NCBI GenBank assembly: GCA_041686195.1
Contig: JAWLEI010000005.1
Span: forward strand, 1-64,000
Direction of reading: 5' to 3'
Source: Desulfovermiculus sp041686195
GTDB taxonomy: Bacteria; Desulfobacterota; Desulfovibrionia; Desulfovibrionales; Desulfothermaceae
DNA: 64,000 bases
The notes under the pieces are model-generated. The model saw only the letters and a program-made list of their open reading frames with translations, was not told the DNA's origin and searched no databases. Numbering within the stretch: position 1 is the first letter of the stretch; the number at the start of each line of letters is the position of its first letter. Positions 50,617-59,676 of the stretch are shown in pieces. Made by a program: the position numbers and the translations under genes.

Positions 50617-53532
50617 CTACAAGACCTGCCAGACATGATCGAGATTCAAGCCTGAACCCACGGCCTGATCCAAAGCCGAACCATCGCCCAGGACCACAAC
50701 ATGCCCCTGTGTGGACAGCTCTTGCAGCCATCGGCCAAAAGCTTGAAAATCCAGGGCTGTGGTGGACAAAATGGCCTCCCGCCTTTTTTGTCGTTTTGCA
50801 TCCGTTTCGCCGCTTAAATGCCAGAGCATGGAAGTAAAGCCCTTGGCATCCGGGAGGCGATAGGCGTCCATATCGCCGATGGTTCCAATGACTGCCTTCT
50901 CCACTTCCTCCCTGGCCAGGGTCGAGCTGGTCAGAAAATCAGCGGTCTGGTCATACACCTTCAGAGTCTTGGTAATGTTCGGATCGCGGTAAGAGAGGAA
51001 GGACATGACCCCGGAGACCCGGTCCAGAAGGCTGAAGGCCCCATACGCCCCTCCCTGGACCCGGATCTTGTCCCACAGCCAGCTCATTCGCAAATATCTG
51101 GCCACCACCAGGCTGGAGGGGTGAAAAGTATAGCCCAGACTGAAAAGGTCGACAGCTTTGCCCACGTAATTGACCTGCGCCGGTAATCTCACCCCTTCAT
51201 CTCCGGCTTGACATTCAACCAGCCACTTGGCCGGCTGGGGCGGGGCCTGGGGCAGCTCCTTGATAAATGCATCCAGGATCGGCCTGGACTCTTCCCAGGT
51301 CTTTTCATCGCTGGTTACATTAAAAACCATGCACTTGCGGTTGAACAGACGCTCGCGTATGTGCTCCAGATCCTGCACCACTTTCTCCCAGTTGTTCTCT
51401 ACCTTGTCGGCCAAAAAACGGAGGAAGAGGAGATAACTCAGACCGGAGATGTGCTCATTGACCCAATCGGAGAGATTGTACTTGGAGCGCAGGCGGGTGT
51501 TGACCATCTGGTGCCCGGCCGGTATCAGCCGCTGCTCCATGCCTGCCTTTTCCTCCAGTACCAGCTGCTTGAAGCGCTTTGGATTATCCAGAAGAGGCTT
51601 GGTCAGTATATCCCGCAGGATGTCCATGAGATCCTGTACCCTCTCGGCCATGGCCTTGCCTCGCAAAAAAAGCCAGGTACAGGGTTCCCCTGTCTGTTCA
51701 TGGGCGGCGGCAAAGGTCTGGGCATCAATTCCACCGGTTCTGGCCTGAATACGCTGGCTCAAGCTGACATAGTCCTCATCCAGGGTGCCCATTTCGGTCA
51801 GGGCACGGCCAAAAAGACGGGCATACCCCAGGTATTTCTGATCCAGCTGGCCGAGATCAAAGCCCACATCCACATAGAACACGGAATTGGTGAACAGGTC
51901 ATGGAACAAGACCAGCCCGGATTGTTCTTCCTCGATGTGCAAAGGATAGCTTGGGGCCTGAGTCGGAAGATCCTGGACAGTCAAACGCGGAATTTTGGCC
52001 AGCTCCTCCGGGGGATCGGGTTCCTGTTGCAGGGCCTGCAGGCGCTCGCTCTCGGCCTGTATGGCCTGCAGCTGCTCCGGACTCAGCTGGGCACTGAGCT
52101 CTTGGAGCCGCTTTTTCTCCCGTTTTTCAATACCTCGCCCCTTCTCCGGATCCGGAGAGAGAATCACTGTGCTCTGATGTGGATTATCCAATAAATACTT
52201 CTTGACCATGTGTTCAAAGACCGGCTCCCTGGACTCCAGTCTGGCCTTGATCTCTTCCAGAGGACGTTCAAAAGCCCACAACAATGTCGGATCTTCATCA
52301 TACAGCCAGGTGCTCAAGGCCCGAATCATGAGGACCAGTCCCCGAGGCAAAGAGCCGGTGTTGTTTTCCCGCAGGTCGAATTCCACACTGTTTACAGCCG
52401 CCTCCACGGTCCTGGGATCAAAGCCCTGCTCAGCGCAGGAACGCAGGGCATCATGGATGACTTCCTCCACTTCAGGTACTTTTTCCTCGGCCGTAATCCC
52501 CTTCAGGCCGGTCGAAAAAAACATCTGCCGCAAATCGGTTTCCAAACCAATCCCGGCCAGATCCTCACCCAACCCGGAGTCCAGCAAGGCCTTGCGCAGA
52601 GGCGAAGCCGGCATGCCTATCAGCAGCTCCTCCAGTATATGGGCCCTGAGATTGGCTTCCAAATTGGTGCTCGCATCCAGAAGCCAGTTCTTGCTCAGCA
52701 TGGGCTTGGCTCCGTTCTGTGGATCTGCCGGATAGTGGGTCTTCAGACGTCGGGGCTTTGTGATGCTGGGCTGCAACTCAATTTGCGAGTCCACATCCAG
52801 AGCCTGGAAATGCTGCAGGTACTCATGAAGAAGAGCCAGATAAGGCCGGGGATCGTCGTTGCCGTATATAAAGATACGGGCATTGGACGGGTGGTAATAG
52901 GTGCGGTGAAAATCCAGAAATTGCTCATAGCTGAGTTCCGGAATAGATTCCGGATGCCCGCCGGAATCCAAACCATACGTATTGTCCGGGAAAAGGGATT
53001 GCTGGGAATACTCAGCCAGCAGGTTGTCCGGCGAGGAATAGGCCCCTTTCATCTCATTATACACCACTCCCTGGTAGCTCAGCTCCTGGGGGTTGTGGCT
53101 GTCCTGGATCAGATGCCAGCCCTCCTGGGCGAATATCTCCGGGGTAATGCGAGGAAAAAACACGGCGTCCAGATAGACATCCATCAGGTTCAACAAGTCC
53201 TGGCTGTTCTGGCTGGCCACTGGATAGCAAGTTTTGTCCGGAAAAGTCATGGCGTTTAAAAAGGTCTGCAGGGAGCCTTTGAGCAGTTCCACAAATGGCT
53301 CCTTGACCGGATATTTACGGGACCCGCAGAGCACCGAATGTTCTAAGATATGAGCCACACCGGTGGAATCCCGCGGAGGAGTGCGCAGGGTTATTCCACA
53401 GACCTTGTTTTCGTCCTCGTTTTCCACTGTAAGGACTTGGGCCCCGTTTTGCCTGTAGCGGTATAAGCTGACCAGCCCCTGGATCTCTTTGATCCGTGTT
53501 TGCCACATGAGTTCAAATCCTAAATCCTTCAT
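50617..53532 (-). CDS. M16C-family zinc metalloprotease (presequence-protease/Cym1-like)
   Basis: 971 residues, matching the double-length M16C proteases that digest peptides in a closed chamber. The inverted zinc motif HxxEH is in GVAHILEHSVLCGS, with the distal Glu region EMKGAYSSPDN following. The linker (residues about 480-540) is Glu/Gln-rich and helical. No signal peptide, so it is probably cytoplasmic. GGAGG lies four bases before the ATG at 53532. Confidence 0.95.
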   Translation of the reverse strand: MKDLGFELMWQTRIKEIQGLVSLYRYRQNGAQVLTVENEDENKVCGITLRTPPRDSTGVAHILEHSVLCGSRKYPVKEPFVELLKGSLQTFLNAMTFPDKTCYPVASQNSQDLLNLMDVYLDAVFFPRITPEIFAQEGWHLIQDSHNPQELSYQGVVYNEMKGAYSSPDNLLAEYSQQSLFPDNTYGLDSGGHPESIPELSYEQFLDFHRTYYHPSNARIFIYGNDDPRPYLALLHEYLQHFQALDVDSQIELQPSITKPRRLKTHYPADPQNGAKPMLSKNWLLDASTNLEANLRAHILEELLIGMPASPLRKALLDSGLGEDLAGIGLETDLRQMFFSTGLKGITAEEKVPEVEEVIHDALRSCAEQGFDPRTVEAAVNSVEFDLRENNTGSLPRGLVLMIRALSTWLYDEDPTLLWAFERPLEEIKARLESREPVFEHMVKKYLLDNPHQSTVILSPDPEKGRGIEKREKKRLQELSAQLSPEQLQAIQAESERLQALQQEPDPPEELAKIPRLTVQDLPTQAPSYPLHIEEEQSGLVLFHDLFTNSVFYVDVGFDLGQLDQKYLGYARLFGRALTEMGTLDEDYVSLSQRIQARTGGIDAQTFAAAHEQTGEPCTWLFLRGKAMAERVQDLMDILRDILTKPLLDNPKRFKQLVLEEKAGMEQRLIPAGHQMVNTRLRSKYNLSDWVNEHISGLSYLLFLRFLADKVENNWEKVVQDLEHIRERLFNRKCMVFNVTSDEKTWEESRPILDAFIKELPQAPPQPAKWLVECQAGDEGVRLPAQVNYVGKAVDLFSLGYTFHPSSLVVARYLRMSWLWDKIRVQGGAYGAFSLLDRVSGVMSFLSYRDPNITKTLKVYDQTADFLTSSTLAREEVEKAVIGTIGDMDAYRLPDAKGFTSMLWHLSGETDAKRQKRREAILSTTALDFQAFGRWLQELSTQGHVVVLGDGSALDQAVGSGLNLDHVWQVL

Positions 53533-53614
53533 TCATCCTCCCCGCAGGAATCTTTGCTTTGTTTTCATATTCAGTAAGCCCTCTTGTCGACTTTCATCAG
53601 CCCAGAAGCTGGAA

Positions 53615-55063
53615 TCACTCGTCCCAGACGATCTCTCCGCTTAAGACCGCTCCCTTCTCAACCCGCTGCTGGGTGGGCCTCTCGTTGCGCACCTCTACCT
53701 GCCCCCGGCAAATAACATCGGCCTCAAAAAGGACATCACCCTTGACTATAAACCGGATACAGTCAAGAAGGCTTGGTTCTCCCTGCGGAAAACGGCTTTC
53801 AAACTGGTCGACTTTTTTGAAGAATTGCGGATCTAAATCCACTTCAATGTCTGGATGACTGCGTTTGGGATTGGGGATAAGCTGGTAGGTGTCGCTCAAC
53901 TGATAGCAGTCAGAACGAACGACCAGGAGATCATTGGTCTTTTTCACCGGGGCAAAGCGTTTGCGGTCCACATGCAGGGCCGCACTGCGGGTAAAGGAAG
54001 AGATGGCCGCCCCCATGGCTGTTTCCAGCTGATAGACCCGAGGTGACGACTCATCCCTGGGATCTAAGGACTTGGGATTGACAATGAGCGGCAGCCGGGG
54101 CAAGCCTTGAGTGTCGATCATGGTGGACAGGGCCACAAGATCCAACCAGATGCTGTTGGTGTTGAAATAGGGATGGCGGGCAATATCCTGGAAGGCCTCA
54201 ATGTCCTCCTGCGGGCACTGGGCGATCTCGCGCAGCAGCAGGCGGCCGTCGGGCTGTTTGGCCAGATGTCCCCCTTTCTTGTCCGCAGGAGAGCGTTTGG
54301 CGACTTCCATCAAAAACTCCAGCTCATTGCGAATAACGTAGCCGAGAATGGAAGGATTGAGGACCGCTCCCAAATTGTCTGCATTAGATACCAGGGCATA
54401 CCGCTTTCCGGCCTTGATGAGCTTGTCCAGCATGCCCGAAGTATACAGAGCTGCATACAGGTCTCCGTGCCCCGGGGGGTTCCACTCCAGCTCCGGATTA
54501 TCGAAAGACTGGGCAGGCTGCAGGGTATCGGCTTGGATCTTGGGGTATGTGTGCTGCACAAAGACCCATGGTTTCTCTTCTTCCGGCACGTGCATACGCT
54601 CCCAATGGGCTTGAGTATCGGCATGGGTATTGAAGCTGTCCATAAGAACCAGACCAGGTCCTTGGTCTCTGAACTGGCCTAAGCACTCAGCCTGCTTGTA
54701 AATAATATCTAAAAAGGTCAGCCCGGCTTTGACCGGAAGCAGGGATTTGGCATACGGCATGCCCATACTTGTGCCCAATCCGCCATTGAGCTTTATGGAC
54801 ACTGCCTGATTCAGGGCAGCCTCTCCAATACTTTCATCTTCGGCTGTCAATTGGTCTTGGCCTTTAACATCTGACTCCTGCACCGGCTCAATGGACGACT
54901 CGGGAATAAACCCAATGGACTGAGAATGTATGAGTTGCCCCACATACTCTGTAAAAAGATCAATAACCGCCTCTGGCATGCCGGCTTTTTGCATTTTGTG
55001 GACAAAAGCACTTATATTTTCATTTCCTCTCTGAGCCTGGGGAGATTTTTTTTTTCCGTCCAT
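53615..55063 (-). CDS. UTP-glucose-1-phosphate uridylyltransferase, UGP2-type
   Basis: 482 residues of the UDPGP (eukaryote-like) family rather than the short bacterial GalU. VSIKLNGGLGTSMGMPYAKSL is the nucleotide loop, WNPPGHGDLYAAL and SNADNLGAVLNP the sugar and uridine sites, and KKTNDLLVVRSD the conserved lysine. The C-terminus is a left-handed beta-helix-like region. The start at 55063 has GGAGGG five bases upstream. It is divergent from galE (155 bases apart), which uses its product. Confidence 0.93.
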   Translation of the reverse strand: MDGKKKSPQAQRGNENISAFVHKMQKAGMPEAVIDLFTEYVGQLIHSQSIGFIPESSIEPVQESDVKGQDQLTAEDESIGEAALNQAVSIKLNGGLGTSMGMPYAKSLLPVKAGLTFLDIIYKQAECLGQFRDQGPGLVLMDSFNTHADTQAHWERMHVPEEEKPWVFVQHTYPKIQADTLQPAQSFDNPELEWNPPGHGDLYAALYTSGMLDKLIKAGKRYALVSNADNLGAVLNPSILGYVIRNELEFLMEVAKRSPADKKGGHLAKQPDGRLLLREIAQCPQEDIEAFQDIARHPYFNTNSIWLDLVALSTMIDTQGLPRLPLIVNPKSLDPRDESSPRVYQLETAMGAAISSFTRSAALHVDRKRFAPVKKTNDLLVVRSDCYQLSDTYQLIPNPKRSHPDIEVDLDPQFFKKVDQFESRFPQGEPSLLDCIRFIVKGDVLFEADVICRGQVEVRNERPTQQRVEKGAVLSGEIVWDE

Positions 55064-55217
55064 AGTGCCCTCCATACTTTGAGAAGTTGACAGGTCTGAA
55101 CTGTCTTTGTACCAATGCTCCTAACCCACTGATGTCTTTCCATCAGATCTATACAATACTTAAAACACCTGTGCTCCGAAAGCAAGGTGTTCTCACCCTG
55201 TGAGGACTGGAGGAAAC

Positions 55218-56261
55218 ATGGCCAAAGTCTTGGTTACCGGCGGAGCGGGATATATCGGTTCCCATACAGTGCTTTGCCTGCTGGAGGCCGGCTATGAGGT
55301 CGTGGTCTTTGATAATTTGAGTACTGGTTTTCGGCAATCCGTACTCCCTCCGGCCAGGCTCATCCATGGAGATCTTGGTGATGTACAGAAGGTCCGCAGC
55401 ATCCTGCGGGATGAAGTTTTCTCAGCCATCATCCATTTTGCCGCCAGCATTGTGGTCCCTGAGTCAGTGGCCAATCCGATAAAATATTATCAAAACAACA
55501 CATCCAATACCACCTGGCTTATTCGCCTGGCTGCCGAAGAAGGGGTCCCTCGATTTATTTTCTCGTCTACGGCCGCTGTTTACGGTCTGCCGAACAGTCT
55601 GCCGGTCAGCGAGGACGCCCCCCTTGCACCCATCAACCCCTACGGGCGATCCAAGCTGATGAGCGAGTGGATCTTGCAGGACACATGTGCAGCAACTCCC
55701 AATTTTAATCATGTCATCTTGCGCTATTTCAACGTGGCTGGAGCTGATCCGCAGGGACGACTGGGCCAATGCACCCCAGAGGCCACCCACTTGATCAAGG
55801 TCGCCTGCCAGACCGCTCTGGGCCAACGCGAGTCGCTCTCTGTCTTCGGAACAGATTATCCCACTTATGACGGCACAGGGGTGAGGGACTATATCCATGT
55901 CAGTGACCTGGCCACTGCCCATGTTCAGGCCCTGAACTGGCTTGAACAGGGTCACTCTTCCCAGATTTTTAATTGCGGCTATGGACACGGTTTTTCGGTT
56001 CGGGATATCATCGCTGCCATTCAAGATGTAAGCCAGGCTCAAATCCGGGTATATGACACCGGGCGCCGGCCGGGAGATCCGGCTGAGCTGGTGGCCGACC
56101 CCGGGAAAATCAAGTCCACCTTGCGCTGGACGCCCCGCTATGACAACCTCGAGTCCATTGTCCGCACAGCCTACAAGTGGGAACAGCGGCAACAGCAAAA
56201 TCCCTGGCGGCAAACCACCGGGAAGCAAGGTTCGGACTCCGAATCGAACACACATTTATAA
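55218..56261 (+). CDS. galE: UDP-glucose 4-epimerase
   Basis: 347 residues, short-chain dehydrogenase type. KVLVTGGAGYIGSHT binds NAD, SSTAAVYG and NPYGRSKLM supply the catalytic Ser/Thr and Tyr-x3-Lys. Substrate contacts include RYFNVAGADPQGRLG and RRPGDPAELVAD. GGAGGAAAC precedes the ATG at 55218. It is next to the UDP-glucose pyrophosphorylase, so the two feed UDP-galactose into envelope polysaccharide. Confidence 0.96.
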   Translation: MAKVLVTGGAGYIGSHTVLCLLEAGYEVVVFDNLSTGFRQSVLPPARLIHGDLGDVQKVRSILRDEVFSAIIHFAASIVVPESVANPIKYYQNNTSNTTWLIRLAAEEGVPRFIFSSTAAVYGLPNSLPVSEDAPLAPINPYGRSKLMSEWILQDTCAATPNFNHVILRYFNVAGADPQGRLGQCTPEATHLIKVACQTALGQRESLSVFGTDYPTYDGTGVRDYIHVSDLATAHVQALNWLEQGHSSQIFNCGYGHGFSVRDIIAAIQDVSQAQIRVYDTGRRPGDPAELVADPGKIKSTLRWTPRYDNLESIVRTAYKWEQRQQQNPWRQTTGKQGSDSESNTHL

Positions 56262-56301
56262 GTTATCACCCAAACGAGAAGAGTAAATAAGGAGAGTAAT
56301 T

Positions 56302-56823
56302 GTGGTCACTTTGCGCAGTTTGCATCAGGTCGCGCTCCTGTTTCTGTATGTATTCCTGGGACTTGCTCCCTTGGCCGGAGCTCAGGAGAGCGCTGAAGAA
56401 CCAAATGCTACCTCTGAAGAGGTGCAGATGGTAAAAAATGTCCAGGATGTGCCTCAAGAGGTGATCCAAGAAGGCAAGATCCCGGTTATGGTGGAATATG
56501 AAGACATGGACAGTTTGGGCAGACGGATGGTCTTTAGCCTCCGCGAAAGGCTCAGTCGCTCGGACCTGTTTCGCTTGTCCGGATACAAGGAACGCAAGCT
56601 CAAGCTGTTTATTTCCAGCCAGGACGAGTTTCAGGGCCGGCCCGGCCTGAGCTCGGTCTACAGTGTGGTCTGGACCTATTCCTACGGAGAAGATGTCCTC
56701 AGCAATTACCTGGACCACCAAGTAGGTATCATCAAGGCCAACGCCCTTGAGGAACTGGTGGAGACCATTGTGGCTCGAACAGATGAGATATCTATGGAAT
56801 ACAGCTATCTTTTTGAGGATTGA
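56302..56823 (+). CDS. Secreted protein of unknown function
   Basis: 173 residues with a Sec signal peptide ending at APLAGAQ (about 27). After an acidic, low-complexity stretch comes a compact alpha/beta domain (IPVMVEYEDMDSLGRRMVF...ERKLKLFIS...YSVVWTYSYG...YLDHQVGI). It is not recognised; the pattern resembles small periplasmic proteins that sense or compare envelope components. The start is GTG at 56302 with AAGGAG upstream. It follows galE by 40 bases and may share its transcript. Confidence 0.7.
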   Translation: MVTLRSLHQVALLFLYVFLGLAPLAGAQESAEEPNATSEEVQMVKNVQDVPQEVIQEGKIPVMVEYEDMDSLGRRMVFSLRERLSRSDLFRLSGYKERKLKLFISSQDEFQGRPGLSSVYSVVWTYSYGEDVLSNYLDHQVGIIKANALEELVETIVARTDEISMEYSYLFED

Positions 56824-56902
56824 TGCTCTTTACGCATGCACATATCATTGTGCCATGCCAGCCCATGAAGAGAAAAAGGGCTGAGCACAGATCCGGAAAA
56901 TC

Positions 56903-58027
56903 TTATCCGGACTGAATATCTCCTGCCCTGACCTGCAGGCGGTCAGCAAACTCAAGAAGAAGTTCTGCAGCAACCTCTAAGGATCTTGAATTGTGTCCCG
57001 CCGCCTCCCGGCGATGGACCCATTTGGCAACCTCCATGATTTCATTGGTACCAAGGCCCAATTCTGGGCTCTGATCGTGTATGCTGTGCAGAATTGTCTG
57101 CTTCCTCTCCTCTCTCAGACGAAGGGCCTGGCGGAAATTTTCCGCTGATTTGGACTTTTCTTCTTGCAGTTTTCTTCTATTTTCCTGTTCCTGCCCATCA
57201 GGACCACTTTTCTTGTTCTCCTGTACCGCATAGATCGATTTGTTCAATTCATAGCTTGCCTCTTCTACTGCCTGTTCAGCCTGCAGAAATTCTTCAACAT
57301 TCTCTATTAAGTCCAGGTTGTGGCTCAAGATGTCCAAAAGCCGGCCCAAATCACGAAAATAGGCAGCATACAAATCAAACATCTCAGCCGCTTGATTTTG
57401 GGTCAGACCGGCTTGTTCTCTTCTGCCTTCCGGGCCAACAAAGACTTTTTGGACCTGTTCGGCCTCTTCGTGTAATACGTTTACAACCTGTGGGGCATAG
57501 TTCTGGGAGATACGCTTGAGCACAGCGGGCTTGAGCGCATATTCAAGAACCCGGTTTCGTGCCTTCTTGACCGAGTCTTCCGGAGAGTGCAGATTGAGGA
57601 ACTGTCCTCCGTATCGGGCATTGAGGATCTTGAAACTGATCAGCAGCCTCCCGTTGTCCCCTGGAGCCTCGGGGCTCCCAGGCGGACTATAATAGTCAAC
57701 CAGAACCCGGGCTATGTCCTGGATCAGGGAGGAGGTAAAAAAAGACCTTTCCACCCACGAACCTTTGTCCTTTGAACTGCTCTTGTTGCCGGTTTCATCG
57801 GGTTCCTGGTCTTTCGTATCGGAGGGGGGTGCAAGAGAGGCATTGACTGAAGAGCCGTTGACACCCTGAGAAACAATTTGTTGCCTGATCTCACCTTCAT
57901 GGTGATCACCGTCATCCTGGCTCAGGCTCTTAAGCTTGTCGCTCTGTTGGAACAGGAACCATCCAGTGGCTGTTCCAGCTGCAATCAGAACTGCGAGCAC
58001 CAGGATGATGATATGTTTATTGAGCAT
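56903..58027 (-). CDS. Membrane-anchored coiled-coil protein of unknown function
   Basis: 374 residues. One N-terminal membrane helix (IIILVLAVLIAAGTATGWFLF), then a Ser/Asp/Lys-rich linker to about residue 90 and a helical periplasmic domain with a long Gln/Glu/Lys coiled coil (residues about 270-330). LVDYYSPPGSPEAPGDNGRLL and RYGGQFLNLHSPEDSVKK are distinctive but unrecognised. The ATG at 58027 lacks a good ribosome site; a GTG directly before it is possible. Convergent with the preceding secreted-protein gene. Confidence 0.65.
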   Translation of the reverse strand: MLNKHIIILVLAVLIAAGTATGWFLFQQSDKLKSLSQDDGDHHEGEIRQQIVSQGVNGSSVNASLAPPSDTKDQEPDETGNKSSSKDKGSWVERSFFTSSLIQDIARVLVDYYSPPGSPEAPGDNGRLLISFKILNARYGGQFLNLHSPEDSVKKARNRVLEYALKPAVLKRISQNYAPQVVNVLHEEAEQVQKVFVGPEGRREQAGLTQNQAAEMFDLYAAYFRDLGRLLDILSHNLDLIENVEEFLQAEQAVEEASYELNKSIYAVQENKKSGPDGQEQENRRKLQEEKSKSAENFRQALRLREERKQTILHSIHDQSPELGLGTNEIMEVAKWVHRREAAGHNSRSLEVAAELLLEFADRLQVRAGDIQSG

Positions 58028-58180
58028 CACAGCGAGTTTGTCCAGATTATAGTTTCAGCTGCCATTGTACCCGCAAGATACGAGTTCTATGGCATTGTAC
58101 TTTTGTATATGTATCAAATATGTTTTCAAACTTCAATGAACAGGGCATAATAGGCTCGACTCCATGCAAGGATTCACATC

Positions 58181-58861
58181 ATGTCTTTTGTCACTATAAA
58201 CCCGCAAAACCTTCAAGGTCCCTTCCGGCCTCGTAAATCCATTATCCTGGCTTCTGCCTCCCCCCGCCGCCAAACCCTGCTCACCGATCTGGGATTATAT
58301 TTTACCGTTCTGCCCGGCACTCATCCCGAACCAAATCCCGAACCAGGCGAACCGGCCGGGGAATACGCCCAACGCATGGCCCTGCTCAAGGCCCGGTCAG
58401 CAGCCAAAACAAAAAGACCCGGGATCATCCTGGCTGCCGATACTGTCGTCCGGGCAGGTACGCATATACTGGGGAAACCGGAATCCTATGCCCAGGCCCT
58501 GGACATGCTCAATGAGCTCAATGCCGCCACCCACACAGTGCAGACCGGTTGTTGCCTGCTGGACCAGGAGAAAGCTGAGGCCCCGTATTTGTTTGCCGTC
58601 AGCACCCAAGTTACATTTTCCTGCCATTCTCCTGAGGTGTTAAAATGCTACGTAGAGAGCGGCGAACCCATGGGCAAAGCAGGAGGCTATGCCATCCAGG
58701 GAATTGGGGGATTTCTGGTCTCCCACATCAATGGCTCATACACCAATGTGGTCGGCTTGCCTTTGAATCAAACCGTCTCCGCCCTTTTGGATATGCAGGC
58801 TATAGCCTTGCCCTATAGTCTTACCGCTGAGCTTGGCCGGGATTTTAAGACGGATAAGTAA
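58181..58861 (+). CDS. maf: Maf-family nucleotide pyrophosphatase
   Basis: 226 residues. IILASASPRRQTLL is the canonical N-terminus, followed by ILAADTVVRAGTHILGKP (catalytic Asp) and GKAGGYAIQGIGG. It hydrolyses non-canonical or pyrimidine nucleoside triphosphates to monophosphates. Ends 50 bases before a terminator that serves the opposite strand. Confidence 0.94.
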   Translation: MSFVTINPQNLQGPFRPRKSIILASASPRRQTLLTDLGLYFTVLPGTHPEPNPEPGEPAGEYAQRMALLKARSAAKTKRPGIILAADTVVRAGTHILGKPESYAQALDMLNELNAATHTVQTGCCLLDQEKAEAPYLFAVSTQVTFSCHSPEVLKCYVESGEPMGKAGGYAIQGIGGFLVSHINGSYTNVVGLPLNQTVSALLDMQAIALPYSLTAELGRDFKTDK

Positions 58862-58901
58862 TCTTTCGGTTCAACCCTGGTTTGGTTTGTGCTTCTCAGC
58901 T

Positions 58902-58937
58902 GAAAAAAAAAGCGGAATCCTGGAACAGGATTCCGCT
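58902..58937 (-). terminator. Rho-independent terminator of the 59003-59443 gene
   Basis: AGCGGAATCCTG-GAA-CAGGATTCCGCT is a perfect 12-pair stem. On the minus strand it is followed by nine U residues (A-run 58902-58910). Confidence 0.9.
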
Positions 58938-59002
58938 GTGCATGCAGGCCAAAATGGGGGTTCACATTTTAGCCCTGTTCATCAAGGTCCACTGAGAGCA
59001 TA

Positions 59003-59443
59003 TTACAAATCTTTCTTAAGCTCTTCCAGTATCTTATTCACTTCAGCCAACTTTTCCTGGGCGGCGCCATCCAGCTGCTGTCCGAGCATATCAGCTTTTT
59101 GGGCCATGTCATCCATCATGGACTCATAGACAATCCGCTTGGTCTCTTCCGGCAAGCCTTCCACTTTGTCCATTGCCTGGTTCAGGGATTGTACCTGTTC
59201 ATCCAGATCCGCAACCTGTGATTCCATGGCATCGACTTTACCTTGCATGGTCTGGACCGCTTCCTCGGCCCCGGTCACACCCTTGACCTGATTATTGATG
59301 GTTGCGATGTTTTGCCGCAAGCTGAAAAAGAAGACCACCATCAAGACCACAGCCAGCAAGGCCACAATCAGTGCAGCCTTGCCCAATCCCTGGCGGGCTT
59401 CCTGCGTCAGTTCAGGGTTTGAGCCAGTCGCAGCAGTAGCCAT
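59003..59443 (-). CDS. Membrane-anchored coiled-coil protein of unknown function
   Basis: 146 residues. A cytoplasmic N-terminus of about 22 residues, a single membrane helix (AALIVALLAVVLMVVFFF) and a periplasmic coiled coil with heptads (VDAMESQVADLDEQVQSLNQAMDKV). It ends with charged helices. AGGAGG stands before the ATG at 59443. It is a single-gene transcript with its own terminator. No family was recognised. Confidence 0.75.
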   Translation of the reverse strand: MATAATGSNPELTQEARQGLGKAALIVALLAVVLMVVFFFSLRQNIATINNQVKGVTGAEEAVQTMQGKVDAMESQVADLDEQVQSLNQAMDKVEGLPEETKRIVYESMMDDMAQKADMLGQQLDGAAQEKLAEVNKILEELKKDL

Positions 59444-59676
59444 AGTTGTACCTCCTAAAAATCTTGATTAAACGAACCATTTAAACCCACAATCAACGTC
59501 CCCTGACTCTCTTCTCCGTTTGGCCAAAAACCTGCTTGTGCCGCCGTTCACAAGATGGTCCCAGAGAGACCATCACGCACGGATTCTATGTTTTTACGGT
59601 CTTTTCCATACAGGAAGCCACGGGTGGCCTTTGGCCGATTCGGCATCATACGTGACATTTGTGCTAAAATCAATGT

